A DNA stretch of 64,000 nt, from positions 558,001 through 622,000 of the forward strand of contig CAJQUW010007815.1 of the NCBI GenBank assembly GCA_907163375.1, read 5' to 3'. Within the stretch, counting starts at the first letter, position 1; every line of letters begins with the position of its first letter. This document shows positions 10,753 to 22,344 of this stretch, in pieces. The position numbers and the translations under genes were made by a program. This stretch comes from Prostheceraeus crozeri. Its lineage: Eukaryota; Platyhelminthes; Polycladida; Euryleptidae. A model generated the notes under the pieces. That model searched no databases and was not told where the DNA came from. It worked only from the letters and a program-made list of their open reading frames with translations.

Positions 10753-12101
10753 ATGTCTTCCTCAATCAATCATTCAGATCGCTTTATTGAAAATAAATCT
10801 AAATTAGACTATCCTCCGTTCGTCAGTTACAATCAAAAAAGAATGACTATATAAGAATTGCTATGAATCCCGGATCTTCTAGTAGAGTAAATACTGGAGG
10901 AGATTTATTCTTTGAAGTTGATAATCAACAAAGTTGTTTATATTTACTTGATTCCTTTTTACACTGTGAACATTCTTTATATAGTGATGCCAATTTTACA
11001 ACATCATTACCAGATACTGATAATATTGCATTAGAGAATAATTTCTTTCCAAGATTATTTACGCAAATGCGTTTAGATGCTGCAACTCAAAATATAGAAA
11101 CAATAAGTGATTCTTCAGGTGTAATTGATACAATTCTTCGAATTGTTACAATTGGTGAAAATAATAAAAAGCAGGAAATCGAAGGTTGGTTTCCTGATAA
11201 TAATGATGGTATAATTGTTGATGATTTAACTCACGCTGGAACAGATGCAGCAGGAATTGCGAAAGATGTAGAAAATATTGCAAATCATTTAAATAAAACA
11301 AACAATAGTGCATATAAAGAAAGACGTGAGTTTAACAAAAAAAGTAAACAGACAGTAAATTGGTCATTGTCTCCATTATTCGGATATTTAGATTATGACA
11401 AAACATCACATCAATTAAAATTAAAATTAATAATTCATCGCACAGCAAATAATGAATTAAACTTTCATGGTAAGACTGGAAAAAAAGCATATTTAAAAAT
11501 TGATAGACTTGAATGGTGGATAAAGCATATTACTCCTAGTTTTGAGGTTGAATCAACTATTGTAAAAAGATTAAATACTAACAAACCAATTCCACTAAAT
11601 TTTCTAAAGCTAGTTCAGTAACTTTTACTGAACAAAGATTTAACTGGCATTTTACTAAAACTTCGAATACTTCAAGATATTTATTACTAACTTTTCAAAG
11701 AAATAATTCTCTCAGTTTTGATAAGAACAACAATCTTTTTTCATATTAATACAATTCGAAGTTTACAAGTTGCTTTAAATCAAACCCGATATCCAATTGA
11801 TCCATTAAGATTCGATGATACCAATAATCAATTTATGGAAGGATACGATGCTTATAGAAATCTTTGTATAGAATTTGGATTTGAACCACAATTAACGCCT
11901 GGAGATTTGAGACATTTATATCCTGTTTTCTCTTTCGATTTAAGTGCACAATCTGAAGATATTATCAAGACTGGTTGTGATGTAACAATTAATATTGAAA
12001 AGAAAGATTCCACAACTTCATTGATAGCTTATGGTTTATTGTTAGAAGATGTAAAATATTCTATTGAAATTCTCAGTGTAAAGATGGTTAGGATAGGTTA
12101 A
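10753..12101 (+). pseudogene. Polinton major capsid protein candidate, fossil
   Basis: About 415 codons. An early stretch, LFFEVDNQQSCLYLLDSF, is followed by ENNFFPRLFTQMRLDA, WSLSPLFGYLDY, LEWWIKHITPSFEVES and a final LYPVFSFDLSAQSED block. I recall this set of blocks from a conserved Polinton virion protein interpreted as the double jelly-roll capsid. Placement beside protein VI-like and PLA2-like genes supports a virion role. The ATG at 10753 is the probable original start and another lies at 10863. The element is a fossil. Whether this is the major capsid or another large virion protein needs a structure-based comparison. Confidence 0.6.
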
Positions 12102-12213
12102 AACCCAAGACTTCGTCGATAAGTTAATTAGAATAAATTATTTAGAATAAAATTATTAAAATTTTTCCTTAGAGAGAGTAGTTTAAAAGAATTCTTAACT
12201 TAATTTTTTTTAA

Positions 12214-12692
12214 ATGTCGCAAGCGAAAAGTAACAATAATAATAACAAAACTCTTGAATTAAAACTTCGTAACATTGTTGACAAAAATACACCTAAAACT
12301 ATTACGATTAACAAAAAAAATATTACATAAGTAAACCAATGATAGAGAATATTAAATTACAAGAAGAAAAGGATAGTGGAATTCTCCCATTAATTCCTCT
12401 AATAATAGGAGGTATAGCAGCAGCAGGAAGTGTTGCAGGTGGGACAGCTGGTATTGTCCAAGCAGTAAAGTCAGAGAAGTGAGCATTAGAAGAACAAAGA
12501 CGTCATAATAAGGAGTTGGAGAAAGTTACTAGGGGTGAAGGAATAGTAGATAATTTTATTAGTAAATTAAATTTAGTTGATGAAGGAAAACGAGTTCTCA
12601 AAAACATTCTACATAATGTTGATGATTTAATAGAAATAAAAGAAACTAAAGATGGTTCTGGAATATATCTAAGTCCTAGCATGATTAGATAA
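12214..12692 (+). pseudogene. Polinton protein VI-like minor virion protein, fossil
   Basis: ATG at 12214. The centre has ILPLIPLIIGGIAAAGSVAG, a glycine/alanine-rich amphipathic stretch like the membrane-lytic segment of adenovirus protein VI. The C-terminus ends DGSGIYLSPS, close to the glycine-leucine-tyrosine-leucine endings seen in related Polinton proteins. In adenoviruses such a protein disrupts endosomes and serves as protease cofactor; transfer of that role is inference. It lies between the capsid candidate and the PLA2-like gene. Broken fossil. Confidence 0.55.
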
Positions 12693-12733
12693 ATATATTG
12701 TTATAATGTAATAAATATTTTTTTAATTTTAAA

Positions 12734-13230
12734 ATGTATTCGACAAATTGCATAAATTCTACAAATTCCGAAAATTTAATTAAATTAAAAATTTTTAACT
12801 TAGAATTATTGAATTATCTCTTAAAAGTACATTCTGGCCATCAGCTGCACACCGGAGGTGACATACAAAAGCATTAGATAACTTTCCTGGATTTATTTGG
12901 AGTAAATATTCAAAAGAAAACCATCTTCCTGGTCATTCATATACCGGTCCAGGAACTCGATTAGATATAAGACTAGATGAGAATAATAATCCAAAACCAG
13001 GTGAAGAACCAATAGACAGAGTTGATGCATCAGCTTATAGACACGATTTAGCTTATTGAAATCATGACCTAAAATCTCGTCATGAAGCTGATAGGAAAAT
13101 GATAGAAGAATTAGATAATATTCAAAATCCTACATTTGGAGAAAAAATTGAAAGAATGTTTGTTAAAAAAGCTTTACAAGCTAAAATATTGTTCGGTCAG
13201 GGTTTAGACAAAACTCATAACACTGAAACC
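12734..13230 (+). pseudogene. Phospholipase A2-like (parvovirus VP1-type) domain of the Polinton, fossil
   Basis: The calcium-loop motif HSYTGPGTRLD (near 12935) and the helix DASAYRHDLAY (near 13027), with the HD pair, are the signature of the parvoviral VP1 phospholipase A2 domain, which opens endosomal membranes during entry. The downstream helix FVKKALQAKI (near 13158) fits the same fold. Similar domains occur in Polintons next to the integrase. The coding region is broken and runs directly into the integrase region. Confidence 0.75.
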
Positions 13231-14011
13231 TACGCGTTCGAAATTCACAAGGAATATAGAAAGCCTAAATATCTATTGAAGGATTAATAAAGATGATATT
13301 TGGAGTGCTGATCTTATTCATATGCCGAATGAGTCTGATTATAAATACGCATTGACCGTTATAGATTTGTACACTAGATGTGCTTGGGTGAAGCCATTAA
13401 AGAATAAAACTGGTCCTTCAGTTAAATATGCGTTTGAAGAAATCTTTAAGGAAAGTAATAGAAAGCCAAGAAAATTGTCTGTTGATAAATGATCTGAGTT
13501 TTATAACAGAAATGTTAAGCCATTATTTGAAACTGTTTATTCTACAGAAAATGCTGGAAAAGCTGTAGTAATAGGAAGGTTTAATAGAACGCTAAAAAAT
13601 AAATTATTTAAGAAATTTACTGAACAAGGCAATCAGAAATGGTTAAAAATATCACCAGGAATTGTTGATGATTGTAACAATAAGATTCATTCAAGTATTG
13701 AAGAAACTCCAAAGAATGTTTCTAACGATCCAGATTTAATAAGAAAGAAGATATTTGAAAATAATCATGAGAATGAAAGTAATGTTAATTTACAAAAGCG
13801 TAAATCGAAATTTAAGATTGGAAATAGAGTTACAATATTTACCTATAAAAAAAATTTGAAAAAATGTTTTGTTGGTTATTGGACTAAAGAAATATTTGAG
13901 GTTTGTAAAATAAATCAAACTTATCCGATTACTTATTAAATAAAAGATTTTGATAATGAGGAAATAAAAGGTAGATTTTATGAGAATGAATTACTAAAGA
14001 CTGAACTTTAA
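13230..14011 (+). pseudogene. Polinton retroviral-type integrase, fossil
   Basis: The core begins DIWSADLIHMPN with YALTVIDLYTRCAWV, the typical first DDE strand region of rve integrases. KPRKLSVDK (near 13470) marks the second acidic position and FNRTLKNKLFKKFT (near 13580) the third helix. The C-terminal part (about 13800-14000) has FKIGNRVTIF and later strands, like the chromo/SH3-type tail of Polinton integrases. It inserts the element's linear DNA in intact relatives. Broken fossil, immediately followed by the convergent protease. Confidence 0.85.
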
Positions 14012-14017
14012 TTATCA

Positions 14018-14460
14018 TTATTCAATTCTAACATAATATCTAGAAATGGTACTCCTTTTTGCAATTTGTATAAAACGTTAATACAGTTTTGTACATAATT
14101 GTCCGCAATAAGTAGTTCCTGGTTTTTGAATTTGAAATGTATTATAAATTCCATTTTCCAGTATTTCTTTTACTTCCTTTGTAGGGGGAAGTCCGTATGA
14201 GTCGAGTCAATAGTTTTCTACATTAGTGTTATTTTGCCCTGCTGACCAATGTACTCCTTTTTGATCTGACGTGTGGAGATTTGTTATGAAGTTCAAAGGA
14301 ATCGGTTTATTTTTAATCAACTGCAATTAACCTCTCATTAATACATAAAAGTTATTTATTCCGAATTGTCTAGCAATTTTCTTTAAATCGAAATTTGTCG
14401 TGGTTTGTTTGCCATATAATTTTAAGAACTCGGTTATGTTAGACACTTTATAATAAAAAA
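14018..14460 (-). pseudogene. Polinton adenovirus-type cysteine protease, fossil
   Basis: Reading the minus strand, the order is KGVHWSA (near 14245), LDSYGLPPTKEV (near 14190) and TFQIQKPGTTYCGQLC (near 14100). These give the His, Asp/Glu and Gln-Cys spacing of adenain-like proteases (Ulp1-like fold), which mature capsid precursors. The length of about 150 codons is short for the family, and the start is not clear. It converges on the integrase, ending 6 bp from it. Broken fossil. Confidence 0.85.
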
Positions 14461-14571
14461 ATTTCTTATAGGGACTATGTAAGTACTTCTTTAGAGAAGA
14501 ACTTCATTCGTTAATGTGTTTCATCGTTAAAGTATTTGTTTAAAAATTGTTATAACAAGTGTCATGTATAT

Positions 14572-14700
14572 CGCCGCTACACTTATGTGTTCTGAATTCA
14601 CAAGAAGAATTGCTTTTTATTGTTACCGCACCCTTATGTGTTCTGAATTCACAAGAGGAATTGCTTTTATTGTCACCGTACCCTTATGTATTTTAACCTA
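14572..14700 (+). repeat. Tandem repeat, about 52-bp unit, 2.4 copies
   Basis: Two copies of ACCCTTATGTGTTCTGAATT plus a purine-rich tail ending in ATTGCTTTTTATTGT, then a third partial copy starting ACCCTTATGT at 14689. It lies between the protease and the right terminal repeat of the Polinton. Confidence 0.8.
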
Positions 14701-14799
14701 TTCATGCGGAAAGAGGAAACGCTAACTCAGTTTTGCAAATGGATTTCTAAAACTCACATGCATTTGCAAAACTGACTTTGAAACTGATTCTGAAAATAA

Positions 14800-14882
14800 T
14801 TTACGTAGGCGTAAATTCAACTGTCAAAATTTTACCGACGCGTAAATTAAACTGTCAAAATTTTACCGATGCGTAAATGGAA
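14800..14882 (+). repeat. Tandem repeat, about 31-bp unit
   Basis: The core AACTGTCAAAATTTTACCGA, followed by a CGCGTAAAT/TGCGTAAAT block, occurs twice with a partial unit before it. The GCGTAAAT block resembles the ACGTAAAT units of the Polinton terminal repeat. Confidence 0.75.
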
Positions 14883-15084
14883 ATGACAAGAGATTGCGCT
14901 ATAATTTTAGGGAAAAGCTGTTAGATGTTTTCCGTTGCTAGAACAATAAATCTCTCTGTTCAATCATCAGTCAGCGTACGGGTTCATTGAATAATTTTGT
15001 GTTTATGAGTTATAATGATCTTCTAATTCACACAATTAGTACTTTGAATGATATTAAGAGTACAATAACGAAGAATGTCCAAGC

Positions 15085-15526
15085 AATAATTGCGTTTCCC
15101 TATCTTTCATTTAACGTACTCCATCTTCATGTTTTTCAATGTTCATTTTTTCAATGTCCACTTCACTTGTTTTTATTTGTGATAACGAAGGATATTTTTC
15201 GAAGTTTCTTCAATTTTCGAAGTTCCTTCCATTTTTCAAGTTCCTTCCGCTTCTGAAGTTTCCATTTTTAAATAATTTTTTTTTAGAATTTTTTTTAAAA
15301 ATTTTCAGACTACTTAAATTTTGAAGTTTTGAATTTTTCGAAATTTTGAATTTTTTGGACTACGTAAATTTTTGAATTTTTTAAATTTTGAATTTTTCGA
15401 AAAATTGAGACTACCTAAATTTTCGACCACGTGAAATTTTAATATTTTTTTTGGACTACGTAAATTTTTGAAATCACGGAAGGTGTGACATCCGGTGCGG
15501 GCGATGCGAAGCGCCGGATGTCATAC
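15085..15526 (-). repeat. Polinton right terminal inverted repeat with terminal hairpin
   Basis: Inverse of 1-530. The outer 50 bp match the left end with a few changes, and the middle has fewer ACGTAGTC-type units. The part from about 15260 inward to 15085 is a diverged inverse copy of the first ORF start. At 15489-15526 the sequence TGACATCCGG pairs with CCGGATGTCA around a loop containing GCGAAGC. Confidence 0.8.
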
Positions 15527-15592
15527 CCTATACTACTATGGTTTGACTTCTGGATCACAAGTGCATTTTTTATAAACGACATTTTTCATATT

Positions 15593-15934
15593 ATGGCAGA
15601 TTACCTTCACAGACTTACAGGATTAAAGATTAAATACAAAAATGGACGAAATGGAAAGTCAGGAAAGAAAATTTGGAAGATCAAAGCCTCTACATCATTT
15701 GATGAGTATTTCTGTTTGAAAGACTCAACAAGGAAAAGGGTATTTTACTTTATCCTATTATTGAAGAATGGGTTCCTAGGCCAAACATTAACTTCTGAAC
15801 TGCAGCTCCGCACTATCCAACAAATATTTGCAAAAGATAATTCTACTAATTACTATCCATTAATGCACTGTACATATACTCGTACACTACTCCTGCCGAT
15901 AATATGTCGTAGCAACCCACGCGAGGTTAATTAA
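15593..15934 (+). CDS. Hypothetical ORF just outside the Polinton
   Basis: An open frame with ATG at 15593 (longer forms start inside the Polinton hairpin and are unlikely). The 113-residue product is lysine-rich near the start (KYKNGRNGKSGKKIWKIKAS), with an apolar block VFYFILLLKNGFLGQT in the middle. I recognise no family. It might be a short remnant of another element or chance; no splice or promoter evidence is visible. Confidence 0.25.
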   Translation: MADYLHRLTGLKIKYKNGRNGKSGKKIWKIKASTSFDEYFCLKDSTRKRVFYFILLLKNGFLGQTLTSELQLRTIQQIFAKDNSTNYYPLMHCTYTRTLLLPIICRSNPREVN

Positions 15935-16331
15935 TATCCGTAACTGCGCTTGCAGTAGCATCCGTATGCTGAAAGATTGAAGTTAAATACAAAATTTCAA
16001 AATGATACCAAAGTTCCGATAGCTTCAAATTCAAAAGTGATGAACTAGACAATCTTGTACCTGTTGAAAAATGACTAATCCAAAGCCAAGCATACCGCGA
16101 CCGATGATGTTTCCTTCATTAGATTGAATTTTCTTTTTGAAAGAAACAGCCTGAAAGAGAAAAACCTTGGATGGAAGTTTTGCTTATTAACATAAATTTA
16201 CTATAAATATTATAAATATTGCTTATCAACGACAGTTTACAACAAAAATATTAAGGGAGTAAATAAGCACGTCATCTGATAGCAATCAATACAGCTTCAA
16301 AACTTTATTATCATTTATACTATGATAATAT

Positions 16332-16567
16332 TTAGTATGGCCACTTTTTGGCTTTTGCTTTAACAACTGTTTGCATGTAGAATTGCATACTGTCTTGTTT
16401 GATTGCAGTTTAACGATGACAGCGTTTGATGATGCTGTTTAACATGTCGCACTTCGTAGTTGTCGCCGGGTTTGCTAATTTCTTCTTGAGGATGCCCTAT
16501 AGATTCTCTATGGGGTTCAGGTCATGACTGTTGGTCGACCAGTCCAACAGCGGTAAGCCTAGCATAT
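16332..16567 (-). pseudogene. Tc1-like transposase C-terminal fragment
   Basis: On the minus strand the frame reads LLDWSTNSHDLNPIENL, then GILKKKLANPATTTKCDML and a tail ending VVKAKAKKWPY. This is the end of a Tc1 DD34E transposase: the PDLNPIENLWG-type motif carries the final glutamate. Two in-frame stops (after ENL, where W is expected, and in the helix after KRCHR) show it is dead. No upstream domains or terminal repeats are present, so it is an isolated fragment of about 78 codons. Confidence 0.8.
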
Positions 16568-19500
16568 GAAGCTATTTGGAATCAGAACTACTTCCGCTTT
16601 CTTCATTGAGATTCGGTCGCTTACCCAAGTCCACAGTGGGCGCTATACAATGTTGCGGTAGCTGTCACTTAAAGTCGAACGCTTCAAGGTCAAAATGGTT
16701 TTTTTTACAAAATGGTCCTGAAACTAAGTTTTAACAAATGTCAGGAAAAACACAAACTGGAATTTAAGTAACACAGAAACGTTTTCAGAAACATAGAAAC
16801 TTAGTTTCTGTTAAAGTTTTGGCCAGAAAATCAAAATCCCAGACAGTAATTTCTTCAATGTAGAGTGGTTTCTTTCAATGAGCTTATACTACATTGACTT
16901 AAATAGAGATACTCACGATTTACATAAATATTATAGTGAATTTACTGCTGCACATAGGCGGCTTGAACTTCTTGTTCGCGTCTTGACGCGTTAAAAGAGT
17001 GTAGTTGTGTTCGTGTTTCTGATGAAAAGCTTTGTGTCGTGTTGGAGGCAAATTTCTGACGATTGCAACATTTTCTACCTACAGATTTGAAATGTGCTAG
17101 ACAAATCTGACAATGTAGTTTGATTTTGTTGTTCTACATTTTTCAAAATTCATGAGTAATATGAGTTCGAAAATTTGTTCGTGTGAATGTACTTTTTCTT
17201 CTCCTTCATCGAATCAAGAATGTCAAATGTGTCTTTAAATGATAATATGCATGATATCAAGGCGGTTACACCTTCCCGATCGGAATAATGATTACAGAAT
17301 ACAAAATGTTTCAAGGGAATGATTATTTCTGCGAATGTGTTTTGAAAGGCTGAATTGATGAATGATAAACAATCATTTAATTTAACATTTTCGATGCAAT
17401 GTTCCGAAATGGCAATGATAATAATAATGACAACTTAATGTTTCAACATCTGCTCTTCGACGGTCAATTCCATTGCGCTCGATAAGTTCATGGAGGGATT
17501 ATTTTCTTTCATTGACATTAACTCGGTGATTTTGATTTCTTAGAATATATTTGGCTACCGTATCATTTCCAACCATTAAAATGCATCGAAAACAAAATTA
17601 TCTGACTTTCATTCCCTGATATTCTTCAGTAAAAGCTCGTGATACATATCGTGAGAATGCAACACAGCTAGAAATATTTCACGTCGAATTTGATCATACG
17701 AAAGATCTATTCTATTCATCACTCTGTATAATAGCAAAATTTTCGAGATTAAAATATAAATAGAATGAAGGATGCTTAAAAGTGAAAGTACAACATTACA
17801 TTCTAAGTGGAATAATGAATTGTACTTTTTTAAAGGCAAGAAAGATTTCATATTATTAGACTCAATTATTAAATGCAATTAACAAAATCCAACAAGAGAG
17901 TGATCTTGTGTAATGAAAGCTGTGTTTGAACTAGCCTAGTTCAGTGAAAATTAGTTTGATGTAGAATTCCATCCTCTGAATTTTTGCATAAATGAAGAAG
18001 TTGTATGACAAAATATGCCGATGACATTACGTAATGTAGCCTATTTGTTTGACTCGATGATGACTGAGAGTGTTGTTGCTTCATGAAGTGACTAATTTGG
18101 CTACCTTGACGCACTTTGTCACGTTGAATTGAGAACAGTAATGTTTGTACTTAGTCTGAGGAAGATTGGTTCACCCTGAATACATAGAAATCTAAATCTC
18201 ATATACAATATAAACCAATCATTGAAGTTAGGTTCTAGGTGTATCATAATTATCTTCACTGCTTTCAGCAACAAATCTGCGCAAGTTATCCATTGGCCGT
18301 AATATCTGGATTTACAAGACTTGAAGCAAGTTTGTATTCCCCTTTAAGCACAAATTGATATGATAGCACTAGGAGTAACAGGAAGCATTTGCAAGTTCCT
18401 GATCCTGAACTTTGCTCTTTCAATCCGCAATTTTTTTTAGATTTGGGGTTGGCAGCTTGAAGTACCGGAAAAATCCCGACTTCTTATCCCGGGATTCGGA
18501 ACTGCATCATCTGCCTCGGAATTGAAATTGTTAAAATATTAGCATGCCAGCTGTAGCCATCAAGTAAAGCGGCAGGTCAATCAGAATTATTACTACGTGT
18601 CTTGGATCCATGCAAAACAATTTAAATCTTTTTCTTTGAGTTGCCTCGAAAAAGAGCGAAGTCCGAAACGTCATCACCAAACATTGTATCACTTGTCAAT
18701 GCTTTGTATGTCTTATTACATCATCTGCAGGTTATCCCACAGCAGACTGTTTTGGCATAGACTATATGAGTCTCAATCACATCTGCTGACGGCAAAGCTG
18801 GACCTATTACAAGAATATTTATGACAAAAAATTTGCATTTTTGTGCCAAGTGCATTCATATTTTTGCATAGATAATGCAAGTGTCATGCTGAATGTTAAA
18901 TCGATAATCTACAGGTATGCAGATTTAATTCATGCACTGAATTTTGGAATTCATGCATGCTTCAGCACTTGTACGCAACTTCCTAGTTTCAGATTTCTGC
19001 CAAATTATATTCATTTAATGTGAAAATTCAGAAATCGAAATGTCCCAATCATCTTTCCATTTAAGAGAAGGAGTTTAATATGAAACTTATAATCATACTA
19101 GACTCATTCTCCGCAATGTCCAAAATTCTGATTTCAGTGACAAATGTAATGTTATGAAGCCAATTCCATTTGTTATTTAATTGATATTTAATTATACTTT
19201 TACTGCAAATTTCTCTTTCCAATTTTCGTTTGAATTTTTCATCAGGCGTCATCAAGTATTTGAAGTTTCTACATTGCTTGTGAACCACGCTAATGGTCGC
19301 AGATGGTTTCAACAACATTATTGAAATATCAAATCCTTTAAACAAAGGCGTAATGGCGACTATTTTACAAGCCATGAAAGTGCTTTGTCGTGTAAAAACA
19401 TCAAATTTCCTCTTATAAATGAGAAAACTGAACAGCAACAGAAGTTCAGTAGTAACTAGACCAATATACGTACACATGTCTTGCTATGAGAGCATTCTCA

Positions 19501-20477
19501 CAAATATTCATGTATTATGAAAGCTTCAGCAGCAACTTTAAAAAATTTTAAATAACTTTCATAAATGTCTTGCCATGGATTAAGAGTTTTAGAGTGGACT
19601 CCCACGGGGTTTAACTTAGGCCGACAGGTAATCGATTTTAATGCATGATACTAGGTAGGCCTAGAACAAAGGTGTCTTGTCGATCAGTTAGTCCAGAGAG
19701 ACAAAGGGACCCGCTTGTCACATTGAGTAGCGGGTCACTTCATCGAAAAATAACTCTATCATCCATGCGCTAGTCAACATGCAGTTCATGGACAAAGCAA
19801 TGTTCACTGCGAATGCAGAAATATAATTATTTAACAAAGAGTGAAATTACAATGAGCATGATGAATAGAGTAGCACTACACCATGCTGTCTCGTGAGTTA
19901 ATAATGAATTTAATCTTTTATAGAGATGGTTGACATCAAACGCGAGAAGTGTGTCATTTATGCTGCTGATTTTCGCCAACCCACCAACAAAACTGCTATT
20001 CCGGCAGCCAGAACGTGATTCTGAAGGGAGCAAGGCTTGTGTTTATCTTTGATAGCGTCAAACAAGAAAATGAACTAGCTAGAACTCGACAGACGCACCG
20101 ATTCGTAGTAGTCATGGGGTGCAAATCATTCTGTGTAAGTCTCATTTTCGGTCTCGCTCATTGCAGAAACCTATGATCGGCAATGATAAAATGATTTTGA
20201 GGAAAAATGATACAAAATGATATCATCAAATATTTTTGTTCCATTATATTTTTAAATCATAGATTCTTCGTATTTTGCATTGAAGCAAATATAGTCTCTT
20301 TCGTTTTTTCTCAAATATAGTCTCTTACGTTTGTTCTACCCATGTTCTTCCACACTGGTTGATTCATGTAGCGAAAAGCAACAGGCTATTGTCTGTCAAT
20401 CTGTCTATCACACAAATTGGCAAACAACTCATTAATAATTATATATAATAATAATAATAGTCATACGGGAGGTGATT
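16568..20477. other. No recognisable gene
   Basis: AT-rich sequence with only short open frames in both strands. The longest (minus, about 19061-19477) is 138 codons without a recognisable motif. An 8-bp stem GACCCGCT/AGCGGGTC sits at 19709-19735. Nothing else supported. Confidence 0.5.
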
Positions 20478-20761
20478 TTTCACTTTCATGATTGGAAATA
20501 GGCTCTCCCTGCTTTTTTTTAAACACTTTATTGAAATTAAAAAATATGATCGTTAAAAACCCAACGTTTCGTCCGTCACGGACTTAATCATGGGCAACAA
20601 AGTCCAGCCATTAATACCATGGGTTTATATACATCTAGTGACAGTTCGTCAGTTCATGTTTCCGATTGAGTATCGGACCATAAGATACTTCAATATAATA
20701 TAATTTCAATAAAGTGTTTAAAAAAAGGAGGGAGAGCCTATTTCTAATCATCAAAGTGAAA
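20478..20761. mobile_element. 284-bp MITE with 60-bp inverted repeats
   Basis: The ends (20478-20538 and 20702-20761) are inverse copies with only about three or four mismatches, containing AATAGGCTCTCCCT, a T-run and AACACTTTATTGAAATT. The interior has CCAACGTTTCG and ATCATGGGCAAC, resembling terminal regions of Penelope-like elements (weak). No coding capacity and no clear target duplication. Confidence 0.75.
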
Positions 20762-21198
20762 CTCATTAATAACACTGTCTTGATGTTTTTGAAGTCTTGA
20801 CTGTAATCTAAATATTTTTAGCCTTTTTTCGTACTTTAGATACTGTTGGCCTAACCAACTGCATATTGTACGCATGTTTGTAATTCTAGTGTATAAGGTT
20901 TATATCAAACATTGCGGTGTCTCATGTATAGGCCATAGGCCGTACCTAAGTTTTGATACACAACAACCTTTGAATGACTAAATCGCTTTCTTCTAACCGC
21001 TTCTATTTGTAGCACATCGATGCTGCATGTAATCTAATTCTGATTTCATTGCTAAGAGCAATAAAACTAGCATGGTATCAGTGTAAATCGAAATATTCGG
21101 ATGGTTAGATCTATATACGGTGTAGGCCCACGAATATTTCACTAAAAAATGTATATTTTCATTAGAAAAAAATAAAATGATATCATTTTAAAAATGAA

Positions 21199-21787
21199 AT
21201 GGTATCAGTGCCGATTGTAGGCAGAAACTCGCTCTGGCTGCCGGAATATGCGGCAAACGTTCGATTTCTGTCTGACACACCTGCAATCTACATGCATGCT
21301 TCACCCGACGATATGCATCGCAATCAGCTTACTTTCCACACGGACTCCAACCCTGGCGACCAAACAGAAACGCTTGAGTTGTTCGTGAAATATGGTACTT
21401 TTTTACAATTGCCCCTAAAACCACTCAATGAATGGGCGAACATGAATAATGAAAATCTGCAGGTGAGAGAATCAAAACACGACTTCGGTGTTTATTTCAG
21501 CATTTGTTGTCAGATGGTTGATATTCCGCATTTCCATGAATGTGTGATTGCTCTGTCATCTCTTCTGATTTCTAAGGGTATGGATGTTACACAGTTGAAA
21601 GGTGCCCCACAGATTATCTTGTGGCTACGACGTCGTATTTGCTCTAAGTGATAGTTATCACACTCTAGGATTCGTCGAAACCGAGGGTCGAGACGAAGCC
21701 TATATTGCGATAGCTGCCTTATTGCTTGACAGCGCGGAGGAGACGAATTCCACGGCTTCAGCACGCTGTCATAGTTTGATGCCTTAA
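21199..21787 (+). other. Coding-looking segment, possible exon(s) of unknown gene
   Basis: The frame from about 21200 to 21462 is compositionally protein-like and more GC-rich than its surroundings, with HTDSNPGDQTETLELFVKYG and TFLQLPLKPLNEWANMNNE. A CAG|GTGAGAG donor at 21462/21463 and acceptors at 21500 (TTTATTTCAG) or 21513 would give introns of 38 or 51 bp; the latter keeps the frame into MVDIPHFHECVIALSS. A second frame from 21602 (DVVFALSDSYHTLGFVET) also looks coding, so a frameshift or second tiny intron would be needed. I do not recognise the family; it may be a degraded host gene or gene copy. Confidence 0.35.
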
Positions 21788-22344
21788 TCAACCATTTAGA
21801 AAATTATTTGTAGATAACCCTTCAATCTATTCATCTTATCATTACTGTCCTTCAACAGGAAGAATAATTATCCGATAGAGTGCTAAGTCAGCGTCTTCAG
21901 CGTATTCCTTCATGAAATGACGCTGTGTCAATTAGACTGAGTGTCACAGTAGAACGTTTTGGACAATTTCGGTAGATACAGCAGTTTCCATTGATAATAA
22001 TTCGATTTCTATGGCTTGTCGAATGTTTCATTATAGAAATCTCAAGGTGAGCGCTATCTTAGCGTCATCATAGCGTTGTTCATCAAAATATTTGACAAGT
22101 GTTTCAGAATAGCTCTATACTTAACCGTTGTAAATAGCAATTGTTCTAGTTCTATGTTCTGAAATACACATCTGCATACAACGAATACATTGCACACAAC
22201 CACAGTGCGATAAGAAATTTTAACAGCCATGTAGCGATAAATTCTTCGATAATATTTATTGCATGATGAGGGTCATTTGTCGTCCGTCGAGCAATAATAT
22301 TTATTCGATTTCCATTGCTTAAAATACGTAGCTATGTACTGGCC

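Larger units (their letters stand above)
1..15526. mobile_element. Polinton/Maverick element, broken, nearly full length
   Basis: Both ends carry matching inverted repeats: the window opens with GGCGCTTCGC and the mirror image ends at 15515, followed by GGATGTCA, which probably also belongs to the end. Between them lie the Polinton hallmark genes: packaging ATPase, protein-primed polymerase B, integrase, adenovirus-type protease and capsid candidates. About 15 kb is the usual size for the family. The element is a fossil with many breaks, more than a dozen across its genes, although gene order and most motifs survive. The left end is cut by the window, so the target duplication cannot be checked. 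A P-type element has inserted into it. Age: old enough for the two ends to have diverged clearly, young enough for every gene to be recognisable. Confidence 0.95.

Noticed and set aside
15485-15592. Longer start for the ORF ending at 15934
   Set aside because: These codons lie in the Polinton terminal hairpin and its flank, so the frame is open by chance.
19061-19477. 138-codon minus-strand ORF
   Set aside because: No motif, no conserved-looking blocks and AT-driven composition; chance ORFs of this length are expected in 64 kb.
21510-21791. Minus-strand ORF of 93 codons
   Set aside because: It is antisense to the better-supported coding-looking plus-strand segment.
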